Source: Syntrophobotulus glycolicus DSM 8271 (GTDB lineage: Bacteria > Bacillota > Desulfitobacteriia > Desulfitobacteriales > Syntrophobotulaceae). Taken from it: a stretch of DNA of 64,000 nt. The position numbers and the translations under genes are program-made. The stretch covers positions 558,001 to 622,000 of the forward strand of contig NC_015172.1 of the NCBI RefSeq assembly GCF_000190635.1. The letters are read 5' to 3'. The notes beneath the pieces are model-generated. The model saw only the letters and a program-made list of their open reading frames with translations, did not search any database and was not told the DNA's origin. Each line of letters begins with the position of its first letter. Position 1 is the first letter of the stretch. Shown here piece by piece: positions 35,494 through 44,730 of the stretch.

Positions 35494-35766
35494 ATGACAC
35501 AGAATCAAATCATATTCATGGCGAAAGAGGCAATGTGGACGGTGCTGCTTGTGGGAGGCCCTTTGTTGGCCTTGAGTTTGCTGATCGGACTGGTGGTCAG
35601 TATTTTTCAGGCCATGACGCAGATCCAGGAGCAGACCCTTTCCTTCATCCCCAAGCTCGTGGTCATTGCTGTTGCTTTGCTTCTTCTGGGACCGTGGATG
35701 CTGAATATTATGACGAGCTATACCGTCAATATTTTTCATAATTTAGTGACCTATGCCAGGTATTAG
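35494..35766 (+). CDS. fliQ: Flagellar export gate protein FliQ
   Basis: 90 residues, two transmembrane hairpin helices (about 15-38 and 52-75), with the conserved LIGLVVSIFQAMTQIQEQTL and FIPKLV motif. It is a small ring component of the export gate, next to FliP and FliR. Confidence 0.95.
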   Translation: MTQNQIIFMAKEAMWTVLLVGGPLLALSLLIGLVVSIFQAMTQIQEQTLSFIPKLVVIAVALLLLGPWMLNIMTSYTVNIFHNLVTYARY

Positions 35767-35780
35767 ATGGAGGAAAAACG

Positions 35781-36560
35781 TTGAAACTAGCAGAACTCCT
35801 GCAATGGAATCTGACATTGTTCCTGCTCATATTCTGCCGCTGGGCGGGCATGGTCATGATTGCCCCTGTCTTTGGGGCAAGAGGGGTCCCGAATTTGGTC
35901 AAACTGGGGTTGGCAATGGCCTTATCCGTCGTGCTGTATCCCACTGTTCTCTCGATGACGGTGCAGGTTCCGGTCGATACTCTTCTTTATATTGGGCTCA
36001 TTATTAAAGAAGTGACTGTAGGACTGGTGATCGGGCTGGTGATCAATTTATTGACCAGTGTCATGCAAACTGCCGGGGAATTGATTGACTATCAGATCGG
36101 GTTTACCCTTGGCAATACCATTGATCCGATCAATGGAATGCAAAGCCCGATGACCGGCAATTTTTTAATGGTTTTGACGACAATGCTTCTTCTGGCCATC
36201 AATGCCCATCATTTGATCATTGCCGCCATGGTAAAAAGCTATAGCTATATCCCGGTCAATACCGGAATTTTACCCAAAGGAATGACCTTTTATATTCAAA
36301 TTGTGGGTCAGGTCATCGCTTTGGGGGCCCAAATTGCGATGCCCATATTCGGAGCTTTATTCCTGGCTGATGTAGGGGTAGGGCTTTTATCCAAAACTGT
36401 GCCGCAGCTAAATATTTTTTCCGTGATTTTTCCGGTCAAGATTATCTTTGGCCTGACGCTGTTGTTTCTATCCATCCCTTATTTAGGAAGCACGGTTTCT
36501 AATCTGACGGATATTGTGATGAACTGGGTATTCCAACTCTACAGGGGGTGGACGCCATAG
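35781..36560 (+). CDS. fliR: Flagellar export gate protein FliR
   Basis: 259 residues starting with TTG, GGAGG 9 bases upstream. Six hydrophobic helices; signatures include CRWAGMVMIAPVFGARGVPNL and ELIDYQIGFTLGNTIDP. FliR completes the export gate helix. It overlaps flhB by 13 bases. Confidence 0.94.
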   Translation: MKLAELLQWNLTLFLLIFCRWAGMVMIAPVFGARGVPNLVKLGLAMALSVVLYPTVLSMTVQVPVDTLLYIGLIIKEVTVGLVIGLVINLLTSVMQTAGELIDYQIGFTLGNTIDPINGMQSPMTGNFLMVLTTMLLLAINAHHLIIAAMVKSYSYIPVNTGILPKGMTFYIQIVGQVIALGAQIAMPIFGALFLADVGVGLLSKTVPQLNIFSVIFPVKIIFGLTLLFLSIPYLGSTVSNLTDIVMNWVFQLYRGWTP

Positions 36561-37615
36561 CGGAAAAAAGATTTCCGGCCACGCCCAAACGAAAGCAGGA
36601 GGCGCGCAAGAAAGGACAGGTCCTGAAAAGTCAGGAGCTTACCTCATCAATCATGCTTTTGGCGATGATTGGAGTATTAAGGTTTTGGCTGCCCTCAGTC
36701 CTTGAAAGATTCGCTGATCTAATGAAATATGTTTATTCTCTGCCTACGGAATGGTCCAATATTTCTGTCGCCTCCTTAATGCTGAACATGACCTGGCAAG
36801 CGGCACAGATCCTGGCCCCCGTATTGCTTACCACAGTTGCGGTAGCCGTGGCAGTTAATTATATCCAGGTTGGTTCTTTGTTTTCCACTGAGGCGATCAT
36901 GCCGAAACTTTCCAGACTCAGCCTCATTGAAGGGGCAAAACGAATGTTTGGGGTCAGGGCATGGATTCAGCTGGCAAAATCCCTGCTCAAAGTCATTGCC
37001 ATCGGATACTTTCTGTATGCGGTGATCAGGGACCATCTGGAGATGTTTCCCGCTTTACAGCAAATCAATGCCCTTCAGGCCACAATGTTTCTGGGGGAAA
37101 TTCTTTTTGAGCTTGCCTGGAAAATCGCAACCGCTTTTCTTCTGATCTCCATCTTGGATTTTTTGTATCAGTGGTGGGAATACGAGAAAAACCTGCGAAT
37201 GTCTCATGAAGAAATTAAAGAAGAATATAAGCAGAATGAGGGCGACCCTCAGCTTAAAAATGAGATGAAAAAACGACAACGGGCCGTGGCTATGCGCCGG
37301 ATGATGGAGGATCTGAAAAAGGCTGATGTCGTCATCACAAATCCTACCCATTATGCGGTAGCCTTGAAATATGATCCGCAAAAATTTGACGCCCCTTATG
37401 TGGTCGCCAAGGGGCAGGACCAGGTTGCCTTGAGAATAAAGGAAACGGCCAGGGAAAACCGAATTATCATGATGGAGAACAAACCTTTGGCCAGAACTCT
37501 TTACACTCAGGTGGAAATCGGACAGGCTGTACCTGCGGAATTGTATAAAGCAGTTGCGGAAGTGCTGGCATTTGTGATGAAGATGAACCGGAAAAAAAGA
37601 TTTCATACGGCGTAA
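36548..37615 (+). CDS. flhB: Flagellar export switch protein FlhB
   Basis: 355 residues with GTG start. Basic N-terminus (EKRFPATPKRKQEARKKGQV), four transmembrane helices and a cytoplasmic domain with the self-cleaving motif NPTH at 265-268. Cleavage after the Asn switches export from hook to filament substrates, together with FliK encoded at 44731-46104. Confidence 0.96.
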   Translation: MDAIAEKRFPATPKRKQEARKKGQVLKSQELTSSIMLLAMIGVLRFWLPSVLERFADLMKYVYSLPTEWSNISVASLMLNMTWQAAQILAPVLLTTVAVAVAVNYIQVGSLFSTEAIMPKLSRLSLIEGAKRMFGVRAWIQLAKSLLKVIAIGYFLYAVIRDHLEMFPALQQINALQATMFLGEILFELAWKIATAFLLISILDFLYQWWEYEKNLRMSHEEIKEEYKQNEGDPQLKNEMKKRQRAVAMRRMMEDLKKADVVITNPTHYAVALKYDPQKFDAPYVVAKGQDQVALRIKETARENRIIMMENKPLARTLYTQVEIGQAVPAELYKAVAEVLAFVMKMNRKKRFHTA

Positions 37616-37652
37616 GTTCAAGACAGAGTATGGGAATCCAGGAGGGTAGCGG

Positions 37653-39731
37653 ATGGCAATCTCGACGAAGAACGTACAGAGAAAAATATTGGGCAATACC
37701 GATGTCCTGGCGGCATTCGGCATAGTCGGAATTGTAATCATGATGGTTATCCCGGTCCCGACCACAGTCATGGATATTTTGATTGCCCTCAATATCACCG
37801 GCTCCGTGCTTATCCTGATGCTGGCTGTTTTCACCAAAGATCCTCTGGAGTTTTCCGTGTTGCCGGCCTTATTGCTGACCATGACTCTCTTTCGCCTGGC
37901 GCTGAACATCTCGACGGCACGTTTGATTCTGCTTGATGCCGATGCCGGAGATATTATTCAGCAGTTCGGCCTTTTTGTCATCAGGGATAACGCAGTGGTC
38001 GGTTTTATTGTATTTTGCATTTTGGTCATCGTTCAGTTTATCGTGATCACCAAGGGCGCGGAGCGCGTTTCGGAAGTAGCGGCCCGTTTTACTCTTGATG
38101 CCATGCCGGGAAAACAGATGAGTATTGATGCCGATCTGAACGCGGGAATGATCACGGATGAACAGGCCCGGACACGCAGGAGAGCAATCCAGCAGGAAGC
38201 TGATTTCTACGGCTCCATGGATGGGGCCAGTAAGTTTGTCAAAGGCGATGCCATTGCAGCGATCATTATTCTTTTTATCAATATTATCGGCGGTTTGATT
38301 ACCGGGGTCGTGATGAAAGGCAATTCCATAACCGAGGCCCTGCATATCTACACGATTCTGACCATCGGGGATGGTCTTGTCACCCAGATTCCGGCCTTGC
38401 TGATCTCAACGGCGACAGGTCTTGTGGTGACCCGGGCGGCATCGGAAGCCAATTTCGGAGAAGAACTGGCCAAACAGCTTTTCCGTATCCCCAAGGCCCT
38501 TTATCTGACCGCCAGTGTCTTAGTTGTTCTTGCTGTTCTTGGTCTGCCCCGCTTTCCCATGTTTCTGCTGGCCGCTCTTTCCGCGGGGGCCGGTTATTAT
38601 TTGCAAAAGAATACGACCGCGACAGCCGAACAGGAAACAGCGGCCGCAAAAGCTACCGAGATAGAAGAAATCAAAAAACCGGAAAATGTGATGAATGTTC
38701 TCCATGTTGATTGCATGGAGTTAGAAATCGGCTATGCGCTGATCCCTTTGGTTGATGCCGGTCAGGGCGGGGATATCCTTGATCGGATTGTCCTGATCCG
38801 CAGACAGGTGGCCAATGAACTGGGTTTCATTGTTCCCGTGGTTCGGGTCAGGGATAATATGAACCTGAAGCCCAATCAGTATCTGATCAAAATTAAGGGG
38901 GCGGAGGTGGCTTCCGGAGAATTATTGGCCGATCATTATATGTCGATCAGTTCCGGTATTGAAGATGATTCGATTCCGGGGACTCCGACGAAAGAGCCGG
39001 CTTTTGGGCTTGATGCCAAGTGGATCAATGCCTCATACAGGGAACAGGCCGAGATGTCCGGATATACCGTGGTGGACGCGCCCACGGTCCTGGCCACCCA
39101 TCTTACCGAAGTGATTAAGTCCCATGCCTATGAGATTTTAAACAGACAAGATGTCAAAAAGCTCGTCGATCATATTAAAGAACAGGCTCCCGCCGTAGTG
39201 GAAGAGCTGATCCCCGATTTGCTCAGTCTTAGCCAGGTACATAAAGTTCTCTCAAATCTTCTGCGGGAAAGGGTATCGATCAAGGATTTGGCGACGGTGC
39301 TTGAGGCTCTGGCCGATAACTCCGCGCTGACCAAGGATATAGACCGCCTGACCGAGCATGTCAGACAAGCCCTGTCCCGGCAGATCGTCCAGCCATTATT
39401 GGATGAGCAGAAAAAGCTGAAAGTATTGACATTAGATCCGGTGATTGAACAAATGATCCTGGATCATTTAAAACCTTCGGATTATGGGGCATATGTCAAT
39501 CTGGACCCGCAAGTGATTCAAAAGCTGATTCAAGTTATTGCGGTTCAGGTGGAAAAAATCATGCTTAAAGGCCATAGCCCGATTATTCTTTGTGCACCGG
39601 TTGTCAGGATCAATCTCAAGAGAATGATGGAAAGACAGCTTCCCCATATCGTATTTCTTTCTTATAATGAACTTGTACCGGGTATTGAAGTTGAGGCCTT
39701 AGGAATGGTGGTAATGAACAATGAGAGTTAA
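37653..39731 (+). CDS. flhA: Flagellar export protein FlhA
   Basis: 692 residues, normal length. Eight N-terminal transmembrane helices with the FHIPEP signature region (RFTLDAMPGKQMSIDADLNAG), then the cytoplasmic docking domain. It forms the nonameric ring that accepts export substrates and chaperone complexes. ATG preceded by AGGAGGG. Overlaps flhF by 11 bases. Confidence 0.97.
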   Translation: MAISTKNVQRKILGNTDVLAAFGIVGIVIMMVIPVPTTVMDILIALNITGSVLILMLAVFTKDPLEFSVLPALLLTMTLFRLALNISTARLILLDADAGDIIQQFGLFVIRDNAVVGFIVFCILVIVQFIVITKGAERVSEVAARFTLDAMPGKQMSIDADLNAGMITDEQARTRRRAIQQEADFYGSMDGASKFVKGDAIAAIIILFINIIGGLITGVVMKGNSITEALHIYTILTIGDGLVTQIPALLISTATGLVVTRAASEANFGEELAKQLFRIPKALYLTASVLVVLAVLGLPRFPMFLLAALSAGAGYYLQKNTTATAEQETAAAKATEIEEIKKPENVMNVLHVDCMELEIGYALIPLVDAGQGGDILDRIVLIRRQVANELGFIVPVVRVRDNMNLKPNQYLIKIKGAEVASGELLADHYMSISSGIEDDSIPGTPTKEPAFGLDAKWINASYREQAEMSGYTVVDAPTVLATHLTEVIKSHAYEILNRQDVKKLVDHIKEQAPAVVEELIPDLLSLSQVHKVLSNLLRERVSIKDLATVLEALADNSALTKDIDRLTEHVRQALSRQIVQPLLDEQKKLKVLTLDPVIEQMILDHLKPSDYGAYVNLDPQVIQKLIQVIAVQVEKIMLKGHSPIILCAPVVRINLKRMMERQLPHIVFLSYNELVPGIEVEALGMVVMNNES

Positions 39732-40911
39732 ACGTTTTGTTGGGGAAAGCATCACCGATACCATGAACAAAGTGAAACGGGATTTGGGTGCCGATGCTGT
39801 CATTATCCAGACCAGAAAGATCAAAGAAGGCGGCTTTTTAGGGTTTTTCGCTAAAACAAAAGTAGAGATTACAGCAGTTTTGGAAGAAAAGAACAAAACA
39901 TTGAAAAAAGAAAGCCACCGGGAGAACAAGCCTTTGGTCAGTGCGGGGTTAGTCAAAAGAGCGTATGAAACAGTTCAGGGAACAAAAAACGGTCCGGGAC
40001 GAGAAACTCAAGGGCGAGAAACTCAAGGACAAGAAACAAATGCCCAGATGGAACTGAAACAGATGCGTACCATGCTGCAGGAGATCAGGGGCCATATTGT
40101 GAAGAATGACGGAGAAAAACAGCCGCTCCCTCTTCCCATGCAGAAGTATTACGGATTTTTGAAGGAAAAAGGGCTGAGCGAAGGAATGATCCAGTATCTT
40201 TGCGAAAACCTGTCCGCTTCATTAGGAGAAAAACAGCTCGAAAACAAAGAAGTCGTGCTTGATGTTTTGCGCAGGCAAATCATGAAAATCTGTTCCAACA
40301 CGGATATCATCAAGCCAAAAAGTTCTGAAACAATGGTTGTGGCCTTAATCGGCCCGACCGGTGTAGGCAAGACAACGACGATCGGTAAGCTGGCGGCAGG
40401 GTTCAGCATCATTGACAGGCGTAAGGTAGCCCTGGTTACGGCAGATACATACAGAGTAGCGGCGGTTGAACAACTTCGGACCTTTGGAGAGATTATCGGT
40501 GTTCCGGTTGAAATCGCGATGACCCCTGATGACTTGCAAGAAGCCATTAAGAGGCATTCGGACAAAGAGCTGGTCTTTATCGATACGGCCGGACGCAGCC
40601 CCCATCACGAGGCCCATATGTCCGAGCTCCAGAAGTTTCTGGAAAAGGCGTCTCCTGATCTGACCATGCTGGTGATGAGTGTGACGACCAATGCTGATGA
40701 TCAGGCCAAAGTCCTGGAAAAGTTTAAGAAATATTCGACTCATCTCATTTTGACCAAACTTGATGAGAGTACACATCTGGGCTCAATTCTTGATTTGGTT
40801 ACAAAAACGCCGCTGCCTATTGCCTATTTGACGAATGGACAAAATGTTCCAGATGATATTGAAGCGGCGACTCCGGAAAAACTGGCTCAATCTATATTGG
40901 GGGAGGGCTAA
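39721..40911 (+). CDS. flhF: Flagellar biosynthesis GTPase FlhF
   Basis: 396 residues. N-terminal basic domain with RVKRFVGESITDTMNKVKRD, a polar linker with GRETQGRETQGQET repeats (about 98-112), then the SRP-type NG domain: P-loop GPTGVGKTTT, DTYRVAAVEQLRTFGEI, DTAGRSPHHE and TKLDES. It sets flagellar position and number with FlhG, the next gene. Confidence 0.95.
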   Translation: MRVKRFVGESITDTMNKVKRDLGADAVIIQTRKIKEGGFLGFFAKTKVEITAVLEEKNKTLKKESHRENKPLVSAGLVKRAYETVQGTKNGPGRETQGRETQGQETNAQMELKQMRTMLQEIRGHIVKNDGEKQPLPLPMQKYYGFLKEKGLSEGMIQYLCENLSASLGEKQLENKEVVLDVLRRQIMKICSNTDIIKPKSSETMVVALIGPTGVGKTTTIGKLAAGFSIIDRRKVALVTADTYRVAAVEQLRTFGEIIGVPVEIAMTPDDLQEAIKRHSDKELVFIDTAGRSPHHEAHMSELQKFLEKASPDLTMLVMSVTTNADDQAKVLEKFKKYSTHLILTKLDESTHLGSILDLVTKTPLPIAYLTNGQNVPDDIEAATPEKLAQSILGEG

Positions 40912-40915
40912 GCTA

Positions 40916-41779
40916 ATGAATGATCAGGCAAGCACTCTGCGCAGCATGGTCAGTCAGAGGGATGCCGGGACACACAATAACATGAGAGTTATTGCGGTCG
41001 GCAGCGGCAAAGGAGGAGTGGGCAAGACAAGCTTTGTTGTCAACCTTGCGATCGCGCTTTCTGAGCTCAATTACCGGGTCATTGTCTTAGATGGGGACCT
41101 GGGGCTGGCAAATGTGGATGTCGTATTTGGAATGACGGCAAAATATAGTATTCGACACTTGCTTTCCGGGGAAAAGAGAATTGAGGACATCTTGTGTCCT
41201 GTGAAAAGGGGAATCAAAGTGCTTCCCGGTGCCTCAGGCATGTTTGAGCTTGCCAACCTGGACCGGGGACAGCTGAAAAATGTGCTTGTCAATCTCGGAC
41301 GGCTGGAAAAAATGGCCGATGTTCTGCTGATTGATACCGGAGCGGGATTAGGTCATACTGTGCTCAATTTTCTTTGCGCTTCGGATGAGGTTATCGTGAT
41401 CACGACACCGGAGCCTCCGGCAATGGCTGATGCCTATGGACTGTTAAAGTCGTTGAAAGGACAGCAGGAACAGCTTAACCTCAAGATTGTGATCAACAGA
41501 ATTCATCATGAATCTGAGGCTGAGATTTGTTTTGAGAAACTTGAACATGCCGCTAAAAAATTTTTAGGACTGAGGGTGAATCTTTTAGGCTGGATTTATG
41601 ATGATCCTCTCATGGGGAAATCAATTATGGAGCAATATCCTTTAGGTCTGGCCAATCCCGAAAGTCTTGCTTACAAGTATATCCAATGGATCGCTGGAAA
41701 TGTGACCGGGATGGATCAACGGCCGCCATCCTCAAGCGGGGGGATAAGGAAATTGATTTTTTCCATTCTGAAAAACTGA
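40916..41779 (+). CDS. flhG: MinD-like ATPase FlhG (YlxH)
   Basis: 287 residues from ATG 40916, 4 bases after flhF; an in-frame frame extending back into flhF is overlap only. A leading segment with a DQAxxLR-type activator motif (MNDQASTLRSMV) is known to stimulate FlhF GTPase. The ATPase core has the deviant Walker A GKGGVGKTSF, switch DGDLGLANVD and DTGAG. It partners FlhF in placing flagella. Confidence 0.93.
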   Translation: MNDQASTLRSMVSQRDAGTHNNMRVIAVGSGKGGVGKTSFVVNLAIALSELNYRVIVLDGDLGLANVDVVFGMTAKYSIRHLLSGEKRIEDILCPVKRGIKVLPGASGMFELANLDRGQLKNVLVNLGRLEKMADVLLIDTGAGLGHTVLNFLCASDEVIVITTPEPPAMADAYGLLKSLKGQQEQLNLKIVINRIHHESEAEICFEKLEHAAKKFLGLRVNLLGWIYDDPLMGKSIMEQYPLGLANPESLAYKYIQWIAGNVTGMDQRPPSSSGGIRKLIFSILKN

Positions 41780-41798
41780 ACAAATAGAGGTGGATTTG

Positions 41799-42440
41799 AT
41801 GCTTTACGAAGAGAAAATCTATGAAGGACTGTCAATAGAGCTTTTTGTTGACAATGGTCCTTACCAGGGCAGGTACCGGACAAAAATTGAAGAGGTCGGA
41901 AAAGCAATTTTATCCATTGGTGTTCCTTTTTCTGATGGACAATACCTTCCTTTGCGCGAAGGGACAAAATTGGAAATCGAGTTTGTCGATCACATCAGTG
42001 CTTATCATTTTAGGTCAATCCTTCTAAGAAGATTTTTAGCACCGGTTCCCACACTAATGATTGAATACCCGAAGTCTATCAATAAGATTCAGAGAAGAAA
42101 GCATGTGCGGATCCCTGTAGTCAGTTCCATTACGTATCAAATCATCGGCAAAGAAGGCTTAAGTGAGGAAAATACCGGATATCTTATTGATTTGAGCGGG
42201 GGAGGGCTAAAGTTCGTTTCGGAAGAAAAGCTGGAGATGAATGATCTGTTATTGGCTAAAATCAAGACCTATCATGAGGAATTGGATTTGCCGGTCAAGG
42301 TCGTAAGGCTGATTGAGGAAGAGAGTAAGAAATATAAGATTTCAGTTGAATATCAGGAGATATCTGAAAAAACGAGGGATAAAATCATTGCCTATATTTT
42401 TGAGGTCCAAAGAGAATTGAGACGGAAAGGGCTAATATGA
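41799..42440 (+). CDS. PilZ-domain c-di-GMP-binding flagellar brake protein (YcgR-like)
   Basis: 213 residues from ATG 41799 with AGAGGTGG upstream. An N-terminal YcgR/YpfA-type beta domain is followed by a PilZ domain with both c-di-GMP motifs: RRKHVRIPV (RxxxR) near 104-112 and LIDLSGGGLKFV (D/NxSxxG). By homology with YcgR and B. subtilis YpfA (DgrA) it slows the motor when c-di-GMP is high. Located inside the operon between flhG and cheC, a common Firmicute arrangement. Confidence 0.88.
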   Translation: MLYEEKIYEGLSIELFVDNGPYQGRYRTKIEEVGKAILSIGVPFSDGQYLPLREGTKLEIEFVDHISAYHFRSILLRRFLAPVPTLMIEYPKSINKIQRRKHVRIPVVSSITYQIIGKEGLSEENTGYLIDLSGGGLKFVSEEKLEMNDLLLAKIKTYHEELDLPVKVVRLIEEESKKYKISVEYQEISEKTRDKIIAYIFEVQRELRRKGLI

Positions 42441-42441
42441 A

Positions 42442-43038
42442 ATGGAGTTAACCGCTATCCAGTTTGAAGTACTGAAGGAAATAGGAAATATTGGTTCCGG
42501 GCATGCCGCGACTTCCCTCTCTGATCTGCTTCAAGCCAGAATTAACATGGAAGTGCCCAAGGTTTTGCTTGTCCCGCTGGAGAAGATCACAGAATTTCTG
42601 GGTGACGGAGATTCCGTATGTGTAGCGTTGTATCTGAGAATAGAGGGAGAAATTTCCGGTAAAGCGGTGTTTATCTTATCTGTGCAAGGCGCGGAGGAAA
42701 TTGCGCGCAGACTGCTGAGCCTCTCCCGGCCTCCGGAACTTTTTCATGATGAAATCGCCCAGTCGGCGCTGAAAGAAGTCGGAAATATTTTAGTCAGCTC
42801 GTTTGTTATCGCGATTACCCAGTTTACCGGGGTAAAGCTTTTGCCTTCGGTTCCTGCGATAGCCATAGATATGACGGGCGCAATTTTGGATGCGATTTTG
42901 CTGGAAGAAGGGGAAATGGATGATTACACCCTGCTCATTGATACCAAGTTAACCGGACTTAAAGATATGGAAGGGAAGTTCTTATTTATTCCAAATCAAG
43001 GATCATTAGAAATATTATTGGGAGCCTTTGGAGTATGA
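42442..43038 (+). CDS. cheC: CheY-P phosphatase CheC
   Basis: 198 residues. Two phosphatase half-sites are intact: LKEIGNIGSGHAATSLSDLL and LKEVGNILVSSFVIAI, each with the E-x2-N pair. CheC removes phosphate from CheY and binds CheD. It overlaps cheD by 4 bases. Confidence 0.94.
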   Translation: MELTAIQFEVLKEIGNIGSGHAATSLSDLLQARINMEVPKVLLVPLEKITEFLGDGDSVCVALYLRIEGEISGKAVFILSVQGAEEIARRLLSLSRPPELFHDEIAQSALKEVGNILVSSFVIAITQFTGVKLLPSVPAIAIDMTGAILDAILLEEGEMDDYTLLIDTKLTGLKDMEGKFLFIPNQGSLEILLGAFGV

Positions 43039-43514
43039 GCATAACAATTGTTGTTGGGATGGCGGATTATAAAGTAGGCAGGTCTCCGGATAAGATCATG
43101 ACGGCTGGCCTTGGCTCCTGTATCGGAATTTGTTTATACGATTCGATGTCTAAAATCGGAGGTATGGCCCATATCATGCTTCCAGAGTCCAAGAATATGA
43201 AAGGCTCACCGGCGAAATACGCCGATACTTGTATGGTCCTGTTACTGGAGGAGCTGATGAAGCAAGGAGCGTTGAAAAACCGGCTTAAGGCAAAGATTGC
43301 CGGCGGCGCCCAAATGTTTTCTTTTGCGGGGAAAGATCCGATCATGAAAATTGGAGAGAGAAATGCGCAAGCGGTGCAGAGATTATTGACTGAAATGCAC
43401 ATTCCTCTTTTGGCATCCGATGTCGGAGGAACCTTTGGACGGACAATCAACTTTGATATTCAGACCGGCAACCTCCATATTAAGACGATTAATTATGGTG
43501 AAAAGGTGATCTAA
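43035..43514 (+). CDS. cheD: Chemoreceptor glutamine deamidase CheD
   Basis: 159 residues. Catalytic Cys in GLGSCIGICLYD and His in GGMAHIMLPES are present. It deamidates receptor glutamines and is controlled by CheC and CheY-P. It overlaps cheC and the next gene, so cheC and cheD are made together. Confidence 0.95.
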   Translation: MSITIVVGMADYKVGRSPDKIMTAGLGSCIGICLYDSMSKIGGMAHIMLPESKNMKGSPAKYADTCMVLLLEELMKQGALKNRLKAKIAGGAQMFSFAGKDPIMKIGERNAQAVQRLLTEMHIPLLASDVGGTFGRTINFDIQTGNLHIKTINYGEKVI

Positions 43515-43918
43515 TGCACTCTGAAAACGAGCAATTGGAAAAGTGGTTTTTCCGGCTTGCCGCGGCAAGTTTTTTAGCTGCGGGGTCAATCAGTATTCTG
43601 ATCGGGGAAAAAATCAGCAAGGTTTTGCTGAGGGCGGTCGTTGCCTTTGCCGTGATTCTGATCTTATGTAAAGCTTTGCTTTTTGTCTGGAAAGCGATTT
43701 CTCCCAAGCAATCTGCGGAAGGTAAAGAAAAAAACTCTAGATTTGACATCATCGTGGGAGAAAACACTAGCATGGAACAGCTGGCGGCGACAGCTCTTCC
43801 CAAACAGGGAGTTGCCGGGCAGATTAACTTTGATGAGGAAACAGGGATGCCTGATCCGCAAACCCAGGCCGACATCATCAAGAAGATGGGATGGGGTGAA
43901 GAAGATCATGTACAATAA
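43514..43918 (+). CDS. Unknown two-helix membrane protein between cheD and fliA
   Basis: 134 residues. Two hydrophobic helices at about 15-32 and 38-60 separated by a short loop (GEKISKVLLR), followed by a soluble acidic tail of 70 residues ending in DPQTQADIIKKMGWGEED. I recognise no family. The ATG lies in the cheD stop codon and its end overlaps the fliA start, so it is made together with CheD and FliA. B. subtilis has a membrane protein, SwrB, just after sigD, with one N-terminal helix; this gene is before fliA and has two helices, so any link is speculative. Confidence 0.75.
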   Translation: MHSENEQLEKWFFRLAAASFLAAGSISILIGEKISKVLLRAVVAFAVILILCKALLFVWKAISPKQSAEGKEKNSRFDIIVGENTSMEQLAATALPKQGVAGQINFDEETGMPDPQTQADIIKKMGWGEEDHVQ

Positions 43919-44660
43919 TCAATACCATGCCATGGCCCGCGGTAATTTATCAGAAGAATATATTGATCAGTATTTGCCTCTGGTCAAACGGCTTGCAGGG
44001 AGACTGGCGATGTCACTGCCGTCTCATATTGAAGAGGAAGACCTGATCGGCTACGGTGTGTTCGGCTTAATCGATGCTTTGCAAAAGTATGAACCCTCAA
44101 GGGGAGTAAAATTTGAAACCTATGCCTCTCTGAGAATCCGGGGAGCGATGATTGACGGCCTGAGGTCGATGGATTGGGTGCCTCATTCGGCAAGGCAGAA
44201 GGTCAAAAAGGTCAGACAGGCCTACATAGACTTGGAGAACCTTCAGGGACGGACACCATCGATCGAAGAGGTGGCGGGCTTTTTAGAGATACAGTTAGAG
44301 GAATTGCACACCACTCTTCTGCACGGGCAGTACATGACACTGGTGTCCATGGATCAGCTGCTGGACGGCCATTCCGGTGATTCCGGCATTTCTCCCGTGG
44401 ACTTAATTATTGATGCTGAGGCCCAGGAATCCTTTAATAATATAGAGAAAGAAGAGCAGAAGCAGATCTTGGCCCGGGAGATAGAAAAGCTGTCGGAAAA
44501 GGAGAAATTGGTTATCGCCATGTATTACCGCGAAGAAATGACCCTGAAAGAAATCGCCGCGGTGATGAACCTTTCGGAATCAAGAATTTCCCAGATCCAT
44601 TCCCAGGCGATTTTAAGGCTGCGGGGATATTTAGGGAGACAAAAAAAGAATATTCTCTGA
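43908..44660 (+). CDS. fliA: RNA polymerase sigma-28 factor FliA (SigD)
   Basis: 250 residues from ATG 43908, preceded by GGGGTGA. Region 2 has LVKRLAGRLAMSLPSHIEEEDLIGYG and KFETYASLRIRGAMIDGLRS; region 4 has LSEKEKLVIAMYYREEMTLKEIA, the helix-turn-helix. It transcribes late genes such as hag and is held by FlgM (8221-8508). Upstream in-frame codons to 43683 only overlap the preceding gene. Last gene of the fla/che operon, followed by a terminator. Confidence 0.96.
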   Translation: MYNNQYHAMARGNLSEEYIDQYLPLVKRLAGRLAMSLPSHIEEEDLIGYGVFGLIDALQKYEPSRGVKFETYASLRIRGAMIDGLRSMDWVPHSARQKVKKVRQAYIDLENLQGRTPSIEEVAGFLEIQLEELHTTLLHGQYMTLVSMDQLLDGHSGDSGISPVDLIIDAEAQESFNNIEKEEQKQILAREIEKLSEKEKLVIAMYYREEMTLKEIAAVMNLSESRISQIHSQAILRLRGYLGRQKKNIL

Positions 44661-44661
44661 G

Positions 44662-44691
44662 ATCATCCCTAAAGTATAGGGATGATTTTTT
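44662..44691 (+). terminator. Terminator after fliA
   Basis: ATCATCCCTA (44662-44671) and TAGGGATGAT (44677-44686) are perfect complements around a 5-base loop, followed by six T. It closes the 23-kb operon. Its loop side overlaps the -35 of the sigma-28-like promoter of fliK. Confidence 0.9.
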
Positions 44692-44697
44692 CGATAT
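44670..44697 (+). promoter_or_regulatory. Sigma-28-like promoter upstream of fliK, nested in the fliA terminator
   Basis: TAAA at 44670-44673 and TTCGATAT at 44690-44697, 16 bases apart, the same spacing as in the hag promoter. The -35 overlaps the terminator hairpin. The first gene is fliK, 34 bases further on. The -10 lacks the GC start of the consensus, so this is a candidate only. Confidence 0.45.
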
Positions 44698-44730
44698 AGG
44701 GGTTAGATTGTCAACTGAGGGGGTGAATTA

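Noticed and set aside
43683-43907. N-terminal extension of fliA by 75 residues
   Set aside because: The extension is out-of-frame reading of the previous gene. FliA homologues start at the ATG at 43908, which has its own ribosome site.
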